Origin: Muraenolepis orangiensis | Taxonomy: Eukaryota; Chordata; Actinopteri; Gadiformes; Muraenolepididae | Direction: 5' to 3' | Length of the DNA stretch: 64,000 nucleotides | Assembly: GCA_027704905.1 (NCBI GenBank) | Contig: CM051020.1 | Location: 14,920,022-14,984,021, forward strand | In this document: positions 41,313-64,000 of the stretch, piece after piece | Numbering within the stretch: position 1 is the first letter of the stretch | Layout of the letters: each line of letters starts with the position of its first letter | Notes under the pieces: generated by a model | The model's input: only the letters and a program-made list of their open reading frames with translations | Told to the model about the DNA's origin: nothing | Databases searched by the model: none | Program-made: the position numbers and the translations under genes

Positions 41313-41804
41313 CTAATTCAGAGCCTAACCAAGCAGAGCAGAAGGGGATAGTTTAACCGAAACGTTAAATAAGAGATCATTGGTCTGATCCCAGAGCTGC
41401 AGGTACAACAGAACTGAGGGAAAAGAACCAGCAGACCGGAACCATGAATTATGAACACATGACTGCCTTTCAAATGATTACACCGCTAACCCTCAAGATT
41501 ATCATATTAGAAAAAAAAAACCTGTTTAATATGTACTGTATAGTATAATGTATGGTAATTCTGTTATCTTTGATCTTTTTTAGTGATTTCCATATTCAAT
41601 GCCAGTTGATATTGTCATCCACACTTCCAATTCCAAGGAAATATGCGACAAAATATGGTATATGAGGTCCAGTATGATGCTAGGGTAATGGGATGTTCGC
41701 TGGGTTTTGGTCCACAGGGCTCTGCTGGTTCCCTCCCAGGGGGTCTGTTCTTCACCTCCTTCAGCCCTCCTCAGAGTCTCCTTCTGCTCCTCAGGTGGGT
41801 GAGG

Positions 41805-42400
41805 AGCAGAGAGAGGGAGGTGTTTAGGTCTGAGAGAAGAGGAGGAGGAGGAGGAGGAGGAGGAGGAGCAGAAAAGGGAGGTGTTTGGGTTTGGGGGAGA
41901 AGGAAGAGGGGAATGAGGAGGAGCAGAGAGAGGGAGGTGTTTGGGTCTGGAGGAGAAGGAGGAGGAGGAGGAGGAGGAGGAGGAGGAGGAGGATGAGGTG
42001 GAGCAGAGAGAGGGAGGTGTTTGGGTCTGGAGGAGAAGGAGGAGGAGGATGAGGTGGAGCAGAGAGAGGGAGGTGTTTGGGTCTGGAGGAGAAGGAGGTG
42101 GAGGTGGAGGAGGAGGTGGAGCAGAGAGAGGGAGGTGTTTGGGTCTGGAGGAGAAGGAGGAGGAGGTGGAGCAGAGAGAGGGAGGTGTTTGGGTCTGGAG
42201 AGAAGGCGGAGGTGGATGAGGAGGAGCAGAGAGGGAGGTGTTTGGGTCTGGAGGAGAAGGAAGAGGAGGAGGTGGAGCAGAGAGAGGGATGTGTTTGGGT
42301 CTGGAGGAGGAGGAGGAGGTGGAGCAGAGAGAGGGAGGTGTTTGGGTCCGAGAGAAGAGGAGGAGGTGGATAAGGAGGAGCAAATAGAGAGAGGTGTTTA
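41805..42400. repeat. GGA-rich minisatellite with GGGAGGTGTTTGGGTCTGGA core
   Basis: About ten units of GAGCAGAGAGAGGGAGGTGT plus TTGGGTCTGGAGGAGAAGG. Unit length varies with the number of GGA triplets. ORFs on both strands (up to 267 codons) are repeat translations. Confidence 0.93.
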
Positions 42401-42954
42401 GGTCCAGGGGGAGGAGGAGTTGGCTAAATAGGAGGAGCAGTGGGAGGAAGGTGGTGGTGTCTTCAGACCAGAGAATGAATGAAGCATGCTCAAGATTTCA
42501 TTCTCCTGCTTCACAGAGCGATGGTGTTGTTCCAACACGCTGTATTAAACATGGTGTGTAGTGCGTACAGAGGACTCGTAAAGTCTATTCTGGGAGATGT
42601 TTGCGCCGTCTGACTGAACAAGGTCACAGGTCACTGGTTTCCCTGCAGTCACGCCGTTTTACACTCGATGGATGCTGGTCCGGGCAGGGGACTCAGAGTC
42701 GTCTTGTTCCCAGGAGGAGCCCTGCTGCTACCTGGGGCTCAGGAGTGATGAATCATGACCTTCATCCACCACCTCCTCCTCCACCACCACCACCATCACC
42801 CTGTCCCAACACCACCCATTCACATTAGCTCACTTGGGACACACCACACACCCACTGAGACCATCTGTGGAACACACACACACACACACACACACACCGG
42901 GATTGAACTTAAAAGTTAGAGAAGATTGAGCTTCTGAAGTGAGACTTTAACACG
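42401..42954. other. Intergenic sequence, nothing recognised
   Basis: Contains short CCA and CA repeats (42770-42800 and 42870-42897). Confidence 0.5.
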
Positions 42955-43323
<369 letters not shown>

Positions 43324-43487
43324 TCACCCACAGGAACCTGCTTATCACAGGCTTGGATGGAGGTGGCTTTCAGAGTTATAGTCTCTCATTAGCTCAACCT
43401 TTTAATTGGAAAATAATGGTCCTCATTAACTAGACTTTTAATCTGAAATGATAAATCACACGGTGGAGGTCCTGACCACATCACTCA

Positions 43488-43533
<46 letters not shown>

Positions 43534-43767
43534 CTCCATTCGTATGAGGCCATGAAGGGCCCTTTAAACTAAATATTTCCCGCGTCAGTGCTAACACGCT
43601 AACTAGCTAACTAAGGGGATGGGGGAATGGGCAATCAAATCTAATTGTGCTCAGGATTCCACCCCCGACTCAGAGCGGGTGTGTAGAGAGCAGAAAACTA
43701 CTAAATACTACTACTACTATACTACTCGCTCGCACTACACACAGTGGTGCATACCCTGGTAAACGTA

Positions 43768-44119
43768 CACTATATGGCCAAAAGCCCCCCCCCCCCCCTT
43801 CTAATTGTTCAGGTGTTGAGGTGTTTAAGCCACACCCACTGCTCACAGGTGCATACGATCCAGCACATTGAACCAAGAACTCTCCACTGACAAACATGTG
43901 GAATTCAGAATGGGTCGTAGACTTTAAAGGTGGCACCTGTCACTCATTTGGCTGAATGGGCACCGATTTCTATACAGACACCCAACACACACACACTGCA
44001 CACTCCGGTGGAAAGCCTTCCACCAGAGTGCCAGCTGTCATAACTGCCAAGGGAGGGTCCAACTCCATATTCACGCCCATGGTTTTTGAATGGGTAGTCC
44101 AATATTTGGCCATATATTG
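43768..44119 (+). mobile_element. Tc1-type transposon, internally deleted
   Basis: Inverted ends CACTATATGGCCAAA and, in reverse complement, CAATATATGGCCAAA, flanked by TA on both sides (43766-43767 and 44120-44121), the Tc1/mariner target. The interior keeps scraps of transposase 3' sequence (around 44010-44095, AKGGSNSIFTPMVFEW in one frame) and a poly(C) run. It cannot encode transposase. Confidence 0.8.
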
Positions 44120-44121
44120 TA

Positions 44122-46245
44122 TTCTGCATGATCACCCTGTTTATTACTCTCTCTCTCTCTCTCTCCGCTGGGGGACTGACTCACTGGAGGAGGAGGAGGA
44201 GGAGGGAGAGCGAGGAGAGAGGAGAGCCTGGCGTCTGAACTCTTGATGGATGGAGGAGGGTTGGGGGTGGGGGGATGGGGGGGGGGTTTGTCAGGGTGGC
44301 GCTCAGAGGATTCATGTAAGGGGAGAACAAACAGCAGCCGAACAAACAACGTCGGTGACGCACCTGACCTTGGAGCCGTACCGCAAGCCCCGCCCCCTGA
44401 TCGCCATCACATCCCATAATTCTTCATGTTTCCAGGGATCTGTCTTGTTAGCTGGTTTTACGAGGTCCTCTGTTGGTCTTACGGTGTTTGTTCCTACAGG
44501 AGCTAAGGACCGCTAGAAGAGACACATTCTCTGCAACGTACGTCCAACTTAAACAGCCTCAAACAACATTAAACTTAACTGCTGAGGTGTGTAGTAGCTG
44601 CATGGTCACCAGAGACCAAGTCCTGCTCTTTATGATTTCCTGCACATTTATTATAATAACTCCTAACACTTTTATTGAAATAGCTTTTAACATTTCGGTC
44701 ATGTTATTTGGTGTTATGTGTTATTGGTTTCCGTTTATCTAACAGTGTTTTCACCTCATGGGGATTCTTTCGTAAATGAAAACCGTGTGTATTAATAAAG
44801 AAAAATGTTTATAGCTAACAGATATAATATTTATAATATCCAAATCGTGTGTGACCGCTGTGAATGTATCACGTTAAATAACACCCCCCCCCCCCCCCCC
44901 CCCCCCCGCTCCCTATGCTTCTCGGCGTAATTAAACACATCCTGTCACACGCTGGGGGCCCCGGGACCCCGTCGCCATGACAACCCCATCATCATCATCA
45001 GCCGCAGCCACAACAGAATCTTCTGGCGCACAGGCCAATCGGAGGAGCCGCTGCTTCCTGTCCTCTCCAGCTCATCGCAAATTCCCCCCCCCCTCCTCTC
45101 TCCTCCTTAAGACAGCCAGCCAGGGCCAATTATAATCAGGCTGCTGGTGTAATTATGACTAAATGAATGAGAAGTCTCTGGAAGATGCCTCGAGGAGACC
45201 GCCGGTGGCCGGGGGTGTTTTGGTGAGAGAGGAGGAGGAGGAGGGGACGGACGTCAGAGGGAAGGCTAACGTATTTTGCTTGTAAATGTAGTCATGCAAT
45301 GTATTTTGGTAGTAGTAAAATGAGTAAAGGGTATTTTATTTGTCAAATAAGTATAATAATCAAATGTATTTTGGTGGTGAACTGAGAACTAAGGTGTTAA
45401 CGCCAGACAGCTCTTCACAGATGGGAGCGCTAGGACCGTGTTGTCCTCAAAGCTTGTCTCATATGCTACGTTTCAAAGTCCCGATGACGATGTCCTCATG
45501 GGGACCGTTTGTCACGGTTGGAGTCCATCCGATCGGCGGAGGTCAGGATGTCCTCTCTGGGAGAACACGGCTCGCTCTGGTGCTTCACAGAGAGGACACA
45601 CGCACTCCGGTTCTGCTCTGCTGAACCGAGGGGAAAACAGTGATGGCTCACACACATTAAAACATGTTAAAACACAACGCTTTACTGGAGCTTCCAGGCG
45701 AGCCGTGTGTGGCGTCTCTTCACTTCCAACCCCTCGACTCGAGTGGTTGTTAGTTCAAACCCATTTCTTGTTCTAAAATACAATTATTTATTTATTTATC
45801 ATGATTATGATGTCTTCTGTGGGATCTCCAGCAGGAGATGGTGGAGGTCCAGGCCTCCTGCTGAGCCTCTAATCACCCTGCCTGCAGCGTCTCCATGGGG
45901 GGTCCAGGGGGAGAGGCAGGAGGTTGGAGGCTGTGTTTCCAGCTGCTGGCTCCACATGAACTACTGAGTAGATCCGGACTGAACCAATCAGACCCCCCCC
46001 CCCCCCCCCCTGAATCTTAAGATCACATGAAAAACTACGTTTGAGTCTGATAAAACTGATTTCCTCAACCTGATCACATCAATATCAACAACCCCAATAT
46101 GAATAATATTCACCAATACAAAATATCCAACAGAAAAATGTCTGAATAATAATAATAAATTGGACTTTTATTTGATATTGTATTCTTTTTTTGGTATATT
46201 TACAATATATTACTCATACATTTTGTATGTGTGTATATGTGTATG
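44122..46245. other. Intergenic sequence with poly(C) runs
   Basis: (CT)n at 44144-44166, GGA at 44190-44215, poly(C) at 44883-44907 and 45993-46010. A non-repetitive block at 45115-45180 with CCAATTATAATCAGGCTGCT and GTAATTATGAC looks like a conserved regulatory element. No gene is seen. Confidence 0.45.
45115..45180. promoter_or_regulatory. Candidate conserved non-coding element
   Basis: CAATTATAATCAGGCTG and TGTAATTATGACTAAATGAA give two homeodomain-type TAATTA cores in a non-repetitive setting within a gene-poor region. The call rests on sequence character only. Confidence 0.25.
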
Positions 46246-46295
46246 TATATTACATTAGTCATTTAGCAGACGCTTTTATCCAAAGCGACTTACAA
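46246..46295 (-). mobile_element. L2/SINE-type 3' tail remnant
   Basis: CATTTAGCAGACGCTTTTAT followed by CCAAAGCGACTTAC is the reverse complement of the tail seen at about 15960-16005. Only the tail is left. Confidence 0.8.
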
Positions 46296-46559
46296 TAGTG
46301 TGTTTCAACAAAGGAAGGTAAGAGAACAATATATAGATATATAGATATATATATCTATATATATATATACAGTTGCAAGAAAAAGTATGTGAACCCTTTG
46401 GAATTACCTGGATTTCTGCATAAATTGGTCATAAAATGTGTTCTGACCTTCATCTAAGTCACAACAATAGACAAACACAGTCTGCTTAAACTAAATACCA
46501 CACAAACAATTCTATGTTTTAATATTTTTTATTGAACACACCATGTAAACATTCACAGT

Positions 46560-47923
46560 GCAGGGTGGGAAAAGTATGTGAACCCTTGGATTTAATAACT
46601 GGTTGACCCTCCTTTGGCAGCAATAACCTCAACCAAACGTTTCCTGTAGTTGCAGATCAGACCTGCAACGGTCATGAGGGGACCATTTGTCACGGTTACG
46701 GTGGTCAACAATTGCCGTGGCTGATTACTAATCACCTCACCTGGAGTTATATATACCGCGGTGACACTAGGGCACGTTGCTCGTTCGTACCTCTTGTATT
46801 TGCGGATGTATGTTACAAGCTCCCCGGTAACTCACTTACCTGTCTTCTGCCTATTCGCTACTTTGACCCTCCGGTATCCAGACTCGCCTGTCCCTGACCA
46901 TCCGCCTGTCTGCTACCTGTCGGTACTACGCACCTCGACCTCCCGTTATCCAGACCCCTTGTCTGTCCATGACCATTCCACATGTGTTTCGCAAATAAAC
47001 CACCTGTTCTGCCCTCCTTTACAAAACTGTTTCAATTCAGCAATATTCTTGGGATGTCTGGTGTGAATCGGTCTCGAGGTCATGCCATAGCATCTCAATC
47101 GGGTTGAGGTCAGGACTCTGACTGGGCCACTCCAGAAGGCGTATTTTCTTCTGTTGAAGCCATGCTGTTGTTGATTTACTTCTGTGCTTTGGGTCATTGT
47201 CCTGTTGCATCACCCATCTTCTGTTGAGCGTCAATTGGTGGACAGATGGCCATAGGTTCTCCTGCGAAATGTCTTGGTAAACTTGAGAATTCATTTTTCC
47301 GTTGATGATAGCAATCTGTCCAGGCTCTGAGGCAGCAAAGCAGCCCCAAACCACGATGCCTCCTCCACCATACTTCACAGTTGGGATGAGGTTTTGATGT
47401 TGGTGTGCTGTGCCTTTTTTTTTTCTCCACACATAGTGTTGTGTGTTCCTTCCAAACAACTCAACTTTGGTTTCATCTGTCCACAGAATTGTTTGCCAGT
47501 AGTGCTGTGGAACATCCAGGTGCTCTTTTGCAAACTTAAAACATGCAGCTATGGGGCTTTTTTGGACAGCAGTGGCTTCCTCCGTGGTGTCCTCCCATGA
47601 TCTCCATTCTTGTTCAGTGTTTTACGTATTGTAGATTCGTCAACAGAGATGTAAGCATGTGCCAGAGATTTTTGTAAGTCTTTAGCTGACGCTCTAGGAT
47701 TCTTCTTCACCTCATTGAGTATTCTGCGCTGTGCTCTTGCAGTCATCTTTACAGGACGGCCACTCCTAGGGAGAGTAGCAACAGTGCTGAACTTTCTCCA
47801 TTTATAGACAATTTGTCTTACCGTGGACTGATGAACATCAAGGCATTTAGAGATACTTTTGTAACCCTTTCCAGCTTTATGCATGTCAACAATTCTTAAT
47901 CTTAGCTCTTTTGTGCGAGGCAT
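46560..47923 (-). pseudogene. Tc1 transposase (DD34E), broken
   Basis: Begins at 47923 (MPRTKEL) with a paired-type helix-turn-helix region, residues 1-115. A frame change occurs near 47545, next to a run of six T. The catalytic part follows: WTDETK (about 47480), QQDNDPKH (about 47205) and SPDLNPIE (about 47105), giving D, D and E with DD34E-type spacing. Another frame change occurs near 47085. The tail (IAELKQFCKGG) is cut off by the insertion at 46688-47018, and the last residues appear beyond it. Confidence 0.9.
46688..47018 (+). mobile_element. Insertion inside the Tc1 element, possibly a solo LTR
   Basis: Tc1 coding sequence reads up to this block on both sides, so about 330 bp is foreign. 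It starts TGTCACGGTTACGG, the kind of terminus seen in fish gypsy LTRs. It has a TATA-like TATATATACC at 46749 and an AATAAA at 46993 near its end. I do not see a clean CA terminus or target duplication, so LTR identity is tentative. Confidence 0.45.
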
Positions 47924-48214
47924 GGTTCACATCAGGCAATGCTTCTTGAGAATAGCAAACTCAAAACTGGTGTGTTTTTTATAGGGCAGGGCAGCTTTAA
48001 CCAACACCTCCAATCTCGTCTCATCGATTGGACTCCATGGTGTGTTCAATAAAAACACATTGTTTGCGTGGTATTAGTTTAAGCAGACTGTGTGTGTCTA
48101 TTGTTGTGACTTAGATGAAGATCAGAATTATTATATTATGACCAATTTATGCAGAAATCCAGGTAATTCCAAAGGGTTCACATACCTTTTTCTTGCAGTT
48201 GTATATGTGTGTAT

Positions 48215-48437
48215 GGTCTGCATTTATATAGCACTTTTATACAAAGCGCTTTACAAGTCATGCATTACCCATTCACCCATTCATTCAACCACCAACCAAG
48301 TCAGCCATGCAAGGAGACAGCCAGCACGTCAGGGTTAGGGGGTCTTGCTCAGGGACACCTCGACGCTAGGAGGGATCGAACCAGCAACCTTCCGGTTGTG
48401 AGGCGACCGCTCTACCTCCTGAGCTATACTGCCACCC
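48215..48437 (-). mobile_element. tRNA-derived SINE
   Basis: On the minus strand the head reads GGTGGCAGTATAGCTCAGGA (A-box region), then GGTTGCTGGTTCGATCCCTC (B-box), then GTGTCCCTGAGCAAGACCCC and CTGGCTGTCTCCTTGCATGG. It ends with AAAGCGCTTTGTATAAAAGT and TATATAA. This is a classical fish SINE arrangement: tRNA-like promoter, body and short tail. A diverged relative is at 21000-21165. It is not a functional tRNA gene. Confidence 0.88.
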
Positions 48438-48536
48438 ATGTATGTGTATGTATATATATGTATGTGTATGTATGTATGTGTATATGTGTATATATGTACT
48501 GTATGTGTATATATATGTGTATATATATATATATTA
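48438..48536. repeat. (TATG)n/(TA)n microsatellite
   Basis: Follows the SINE head directly. Confidence 0.9.
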
Positions 48537-49332
48537 GTATTGAGGCCCCGCTGGTCCTATCAAACCAATTGAACCAGCGTGTATCTCTCTGGTGAACCAT
48601 CTGTGTGTTTCATGAATCCTGGAGGCTGTTCCATCCATCCTCTCTCCGGGCTCTAAGGAAAGTGTCAGCCAAGCGATGTCCAATGTCGACTAAATGTTAA
48701 ATTCTACTATTTACGTTCAATTTACCCGATGCCTTTTATCTAAAATGACTTCTCGGTTAAAGTAAACATTGAATATTTCTCCCAACGTCGGGGTACGTTA
48801 TATATTGGTGACTCTACATATCCTAGGTCTGTAGTCGTTTAGCAGAAGGCTCTAGTGAGGTTGATGTATTTTAAAACGTCTTTTTAATTTCCCCCAGGGT
48901 TAGGAATGCATTCGATTTTGATTGAAAACCACTCGCTCTCTCGCTCCGTCCTCACGAAGAAAAGAAGAAAAAGAATCACCATGACAACTGCAATGAACAG
49001 TCTCTTTTTGTTTGACAGTTGAGATAACAAGTCGAATATTTTGGCATCCAAGACCATTTTATATTTTATATCCACCACCAAAAGGTCTGGCTGAAGTGTT
49101 TCATGCAGGATAAAGCAGGACTATTGTCCCCCCCCGCTCCTCCTCCCCCCCCTCTCCCCTCCCTCCCTTCAGAGGACACAATACTCAACCGACCTTTAAG
49201 ACATCAGGTGGTGGTTGACAGACTGAGAGAGCGACGACGCTCGATGCAAAGGGGGGGAGGAGGAGGAGAGGAGGAGAGAAGAGAAGGAGAGGAGCTGAGT
49301 TTTTGCATCAGACACCTTTTTAAGAGACTGGT

Positions 49333-49370
<38 letters not shown>

Positions 49371-49548
49371 ACACACAGCGTATGTTAAAATTGATGACAA
49401 TATTCATGATGTGGCAATGGACGACATGGTTCCTTTTAGCTTGATTACATCTCATCTGCAACAGAACGCGTAGCCTACTTCCTGTTTCCTGTGGCGGATC
49501 TTCTGAAGATCAAAGCGGACGGAAGGCGCTTGTTTCGTAGCGCTGGCT
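48537..49548. other. Intergenic sequence, no gene seen
   Basis: A C-rich stretch at 49128-49170, GGA repeats at 49250-49280 and (CA)n at 49335-49377. A degenerate match to the L2 tail may be present at 48717-48752. Confidence 0.45.
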
Positions 49549-49748
49549 TTGTGGGGCCCCGGGTGGTGGGGTCTGTGTGTGGCCCCGGGTGGTGAGGTCT
49601 GTGTAAGGCCCTGTGTGGTGGGCTCTGGGTGGGGCCCAGGTGGTGGGGTCTGTGTGGGGCTCCGTGAGGTGGGGTATGTGTGGGGCCCGGGTGGTGGGGT
49701 CTGTGTGGTCAGGACTGTCTTTGGTCCTGGTGGTAGGATCTGTGGGGT
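49549..49748. repeat. GTGGGGCCCGGGTGGTGGGG minisatellite
   Basis: About six diverged copies of roughly 30 bp each, ending GTCTGTGT. Confidence 0.85.
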
Positions 49749-50085
49749 GTTTAGAGATGTAAAGAGGATAAGAATAACTCATCCCTGTTGTGCTGTCATC
49801 TCCACTTCCTGTAGAGAAAACCTTTTCCTGCTGGGGAATATGTTAATGATATGTAAATGAGCACAGAAGCTTCAAAGGCAGATCTGAGATCAGTTTTCCC
49901 TCCGCACCGCGTCTAGTAGACAAACATGTCATCATTCATTAAATATCGTGTTTCTATATTTTCTTCTTATAATCATTTGATTGTTTATATATTTCTAGTG
50001 CAGATGAATGTAGTAGAAGAACACAAGGGAGAAAGTCTATAAAAAGCTGTTGTTATTCTGCACCACATCGCCCTCAGATGTCCCC

Positions 50086-51533
<1,448 letters not shown>

Positions 51534-51752
51534 CTTTTGACGTAGCGGACTGCGCATGCTCGGGAACATTTTTGACGTAGCGGACTGCGCATGCTCGGGA
51601 ACATTTTTGACGTAGCGGACTGCGCATGCTCGAACATTTTTGACGTAGCGGACTGCGCATGCTCGGGAACATTTTGACGTAGTGGACTGCGCATGCTCGG
51701 AAACATTTGGATGTAGCGGCTGTATTTCCTGCTTTGCTTCCTCCCCGCAGCG
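51534..51752 (+). promoter_or_regulatory. tmx3: Probable tmx3 promoter and 5' UTR built on a tandem repeat
   Basis: Five copies (a sixth is degenerate) of a 33-35 bp unit: GACGTAGCGGACTGCGCATG then CTCGGGAACATTTTT. Units start at 51539, 51574, 51609, 51642, 51676 and 51710. Each full unit has GCGCATGC, close to the NRF1 consensus half-site, and TGACGT, a CRE half-site. The array ends about 40 bp before the start codon, and there is no TATA box nearby. The promoter role is inferred from position and motif content. Confidence 0.6.
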
Positions 51753-62597
<10,845 letters not shown>

Positions 62598-63450
62598 TGT
62601 GGGGCGACGGGCGGGGCTGGTTGAGAATGGGGCGTGGTCTATAAGAAAGTGGGAGGAGGACGGGTGGTTCTGGTCGGTGGAACTCGCGGAACGCCAAAGA
62701 CGTGTCGGCCTGCTGCTTTTTGTTTGTTAGTTTGTTTTCATATCTCTGCTGAGGCTCCACGTCGTGACGGGTCGTGACGGGTCGTGATGGCGGCGGAGAA
62801 CTCCAAGGTTCAGAGAAAGTGAAAGTCTTGCCATGTCATCTTTTTTTTTTTTTCTATTATGACCCCATCCTTAATAATCAATAACAGACGCCGCTTTCCT
62901 CTGTAGTCATAGAACTCAATTTGTGCTAAATGATCGCCAGTCCACTCTAAATCCCGGTTCAGACTTTTCACTTGAACCCGGAGTGTCTCCTGCTACGTCG
63001 GTCCTCCGCTCCTCTACGGTCACTGTAGTAAGATCGGCGCGGTCGTCTGGCCCTTTTAAACTTGGCGGTACGAACTCCGTGTTCCTCGACCTTTTAACCT
63101 CTGACCTCCTGGAGGTTTCCCCCCCCCCCTGGGCCCCGTCTTGTACAGTGAACTGTTTGTATAGACCAGAATATATGAGCAGCGACCGGTCCCTCTCTAT
63201 TGTACCTTCTGAGGATTATGGTTCCTCTCATGGTTACCGCCGTTACCGCGTCTCCCGTTTAGCTTACGCTCAACATCTCTTAACTCCCGCCGATAACTTT
63301 TTAAAGTAAGTTTTGTGGACACGACTCTTCCTTTACTGAGTCGCCGTCTCGAACCTGTGAGTAAACCACAAGGAAAATGCACAAAGATTCTGTTATTGTT
63401 ATTATTATTATTTGTGTTTCTTTAGAAAATAAAACGTAAAAGGTCAAAGG
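62598..63450 (+). other. tmx3: tmx3 3' UTR and polyadenylation signal
   Basis: From the stop codon to just past AATAAA at 63428-63433, the first canonical signal in the 3' direction. ORF 62923-63309 lies wholly inside this segment and has no family resemblance. A short CGTCGTGACGGGT tandem lies at 62760-62785. Confidence 0.65.
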
Positions 63451-64000
63451 TTAGACAAGAGCGCACGTGATAATGTTGCGCACAAGGTCATGACCGTTTC
63501 ATGTGGAGCTCTGAGGAGACATGGCACAAGCCACGCCTCCATTTTTGTAATTTCCGAACATCGGGTTTTGGAGCGATGATGATGCAGGTGTTTTATTTAA
63601 CACGTAAAAACTGTTAAAGTAGCGCACGTACGGTTTGAAACCCAAGCGCTAAACCGTTCAGCTCGGTTGTTGTTTTTGTTGCTAAACCGTTCAGCTCGGT
63701 TGTTGTTTTTGTTGCTAAACCGTTCAGCTCGGTTGTTGTTTTTGTTTATTTTGAGTGGAGGTTTATTTCACAGGGAGGATTTTTATTTTGTTTTTTTCCT
63801 GAAATGACTTAGTCGTGGGGGGTATACACCTGAAGAGAAACCTCCTTGGTTCTCAAACCGTTTATCCCTTTTAGTAAATCTGATATCAGGAAACCTTTCT
63901 CCTGGTTTTATGTCCTATAAGCGAGACCAGCGAAATGCTCCTCATCTGTTTAGTGTGTTCCTCTGTGAAGCTGCACCTCCAGTCCTATTGCTATGAAATT
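63451..64000. other. Downstream flank of tmx3
   Basis: Contains three copies of a 33-bp repeat, CTAAACCGTTCAGCTCGGTT plus GTTGTTTTTGTTG, at 63647-63745. No gene is seen. Confidence 0.7.

Larger units (their letters stand above)
46370..48201 (-). mobile_element. Tc1-like DNA transposon, broken, with a nested insertion
   Basis: Inverted ends (CAGTTGCAAGAAAAAGTATG at the left, matching CATACCTTTTTCTTGCAG at the right) run on for about 65 bases through AACCCTTTGGAATTACCTGG and TTTATGCAGAAATCCAGG. They are flanked by TA dinucleotides. Minus-strand transposase is present but frameshifted, and about 330 bp of foreign sequence interrupts its C-terminal part. No longer functional. Confidence 0.93.

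Noticed and set aside
41580..42401. Ser/Pro-rich and Glu-rich ORFs
   Set aside because: Translations of a GGA-rich minisatellite.
45497..45520. GGGGACCGTTTGTCACGGTT resembling the start of the insertion at 46681-46698
   Set aside because: Similarity stops after about 20 bases, so it is too short to call a second copy.
48215..48437. A tRNA gene on the minus strand
   Set aside because: A- and B-box-like motifs are followed by a SINE body and tail; no complete cloverleaf is apparent.
62923..63309. 128-codon ORF downstream of tmx3
   Set aside because: It lies within the 3' UTR before the polyadenylation signal and has no recognisable domain.

Overview
This window looks like a stretch of a teleost (ray-finned fish) chromosome. 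It carries one host gene with fish-like short introns. The rest is a gene-poor region packed with fish-type transposable elements (a Ty3/gypsy LTR element, CR1/Rex1-like and L2-like non-LTR elements, Tc1, hAT and Harbinger-like DNA elements, tRNA-derived SINEs) and very many micro- and minisatellites. I see no bacterial or viral gene set, no CRISPR array and no genuine tRNA or rRNA gene.

Layout. About 1.25-13.2 kb is an old inverted duplication. At least eight anchors on the left arm (1254-7634) recur in reverse-complement order on the right arm (9215-13212), around a spacer of about 1.6 kb. The arms have diverged: shared minisatellites have expanded unequally, and a 1.36 kb TIR element (1574-2928) sits only in the left arm. 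From 15.2 to 22.1 kb is a nest of elements: an L2-like 3' end, a CR1/Rex1-like 3' tail split by a 4.68 kb gypsy element (16073-20750, 5-bp target duplication, LTRs differing by a single 1-base indel), a decayed SINE and a hAT relic. From 22 to 51.5 kb is intergenic DNA: many tandem arrays, a hAT relic with an intact 8-bp target duplication (33522-34843), a degraded CR1/Rex1-like copy (about 38.0-39.4 kb), a Tc1 deletion derivative (43768-44119), a broken 1.8 kb Tc1 with its own insertion (46370-48201) and a tRNA-derived SINE (48215-48437).

The host gene is tmx3, a transmembrane thioredoxin-related ER protein, on the + strand. I could reconstruct 16 coding exons (51753-62597) with GT/AG boundaries and matching phases. 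They give a 471-residue protein: signal peptide, thioredoxin domain with a CGYC active site, two further thioredoxin-like regions, one membrane span, a Glu-rich cytosolic tail and a C-terminal KKTD dilysine signal. A five- to six-copy 34-35 bp tandem repeat with NRF1-like and CRE-half-site-like motifs lies directly upstream of the start codon. Intron 5 (4.5 kb) holds an antisense CR1/Rex1-like element and a minisatellite grown from a small dispersed repeat. Several exons are preceded by long microsatellites. The polyadenylation signal is probably at 63428.

I did not find a convincing new multi-gene system. The observations most worth checking are the inverted duplication, the frameshifted but apparently very young gypsy copy, the repeat-built tmx3 promoter, the CGYC active site, and an AG|GTAAG junction at tmx3 exon 11.
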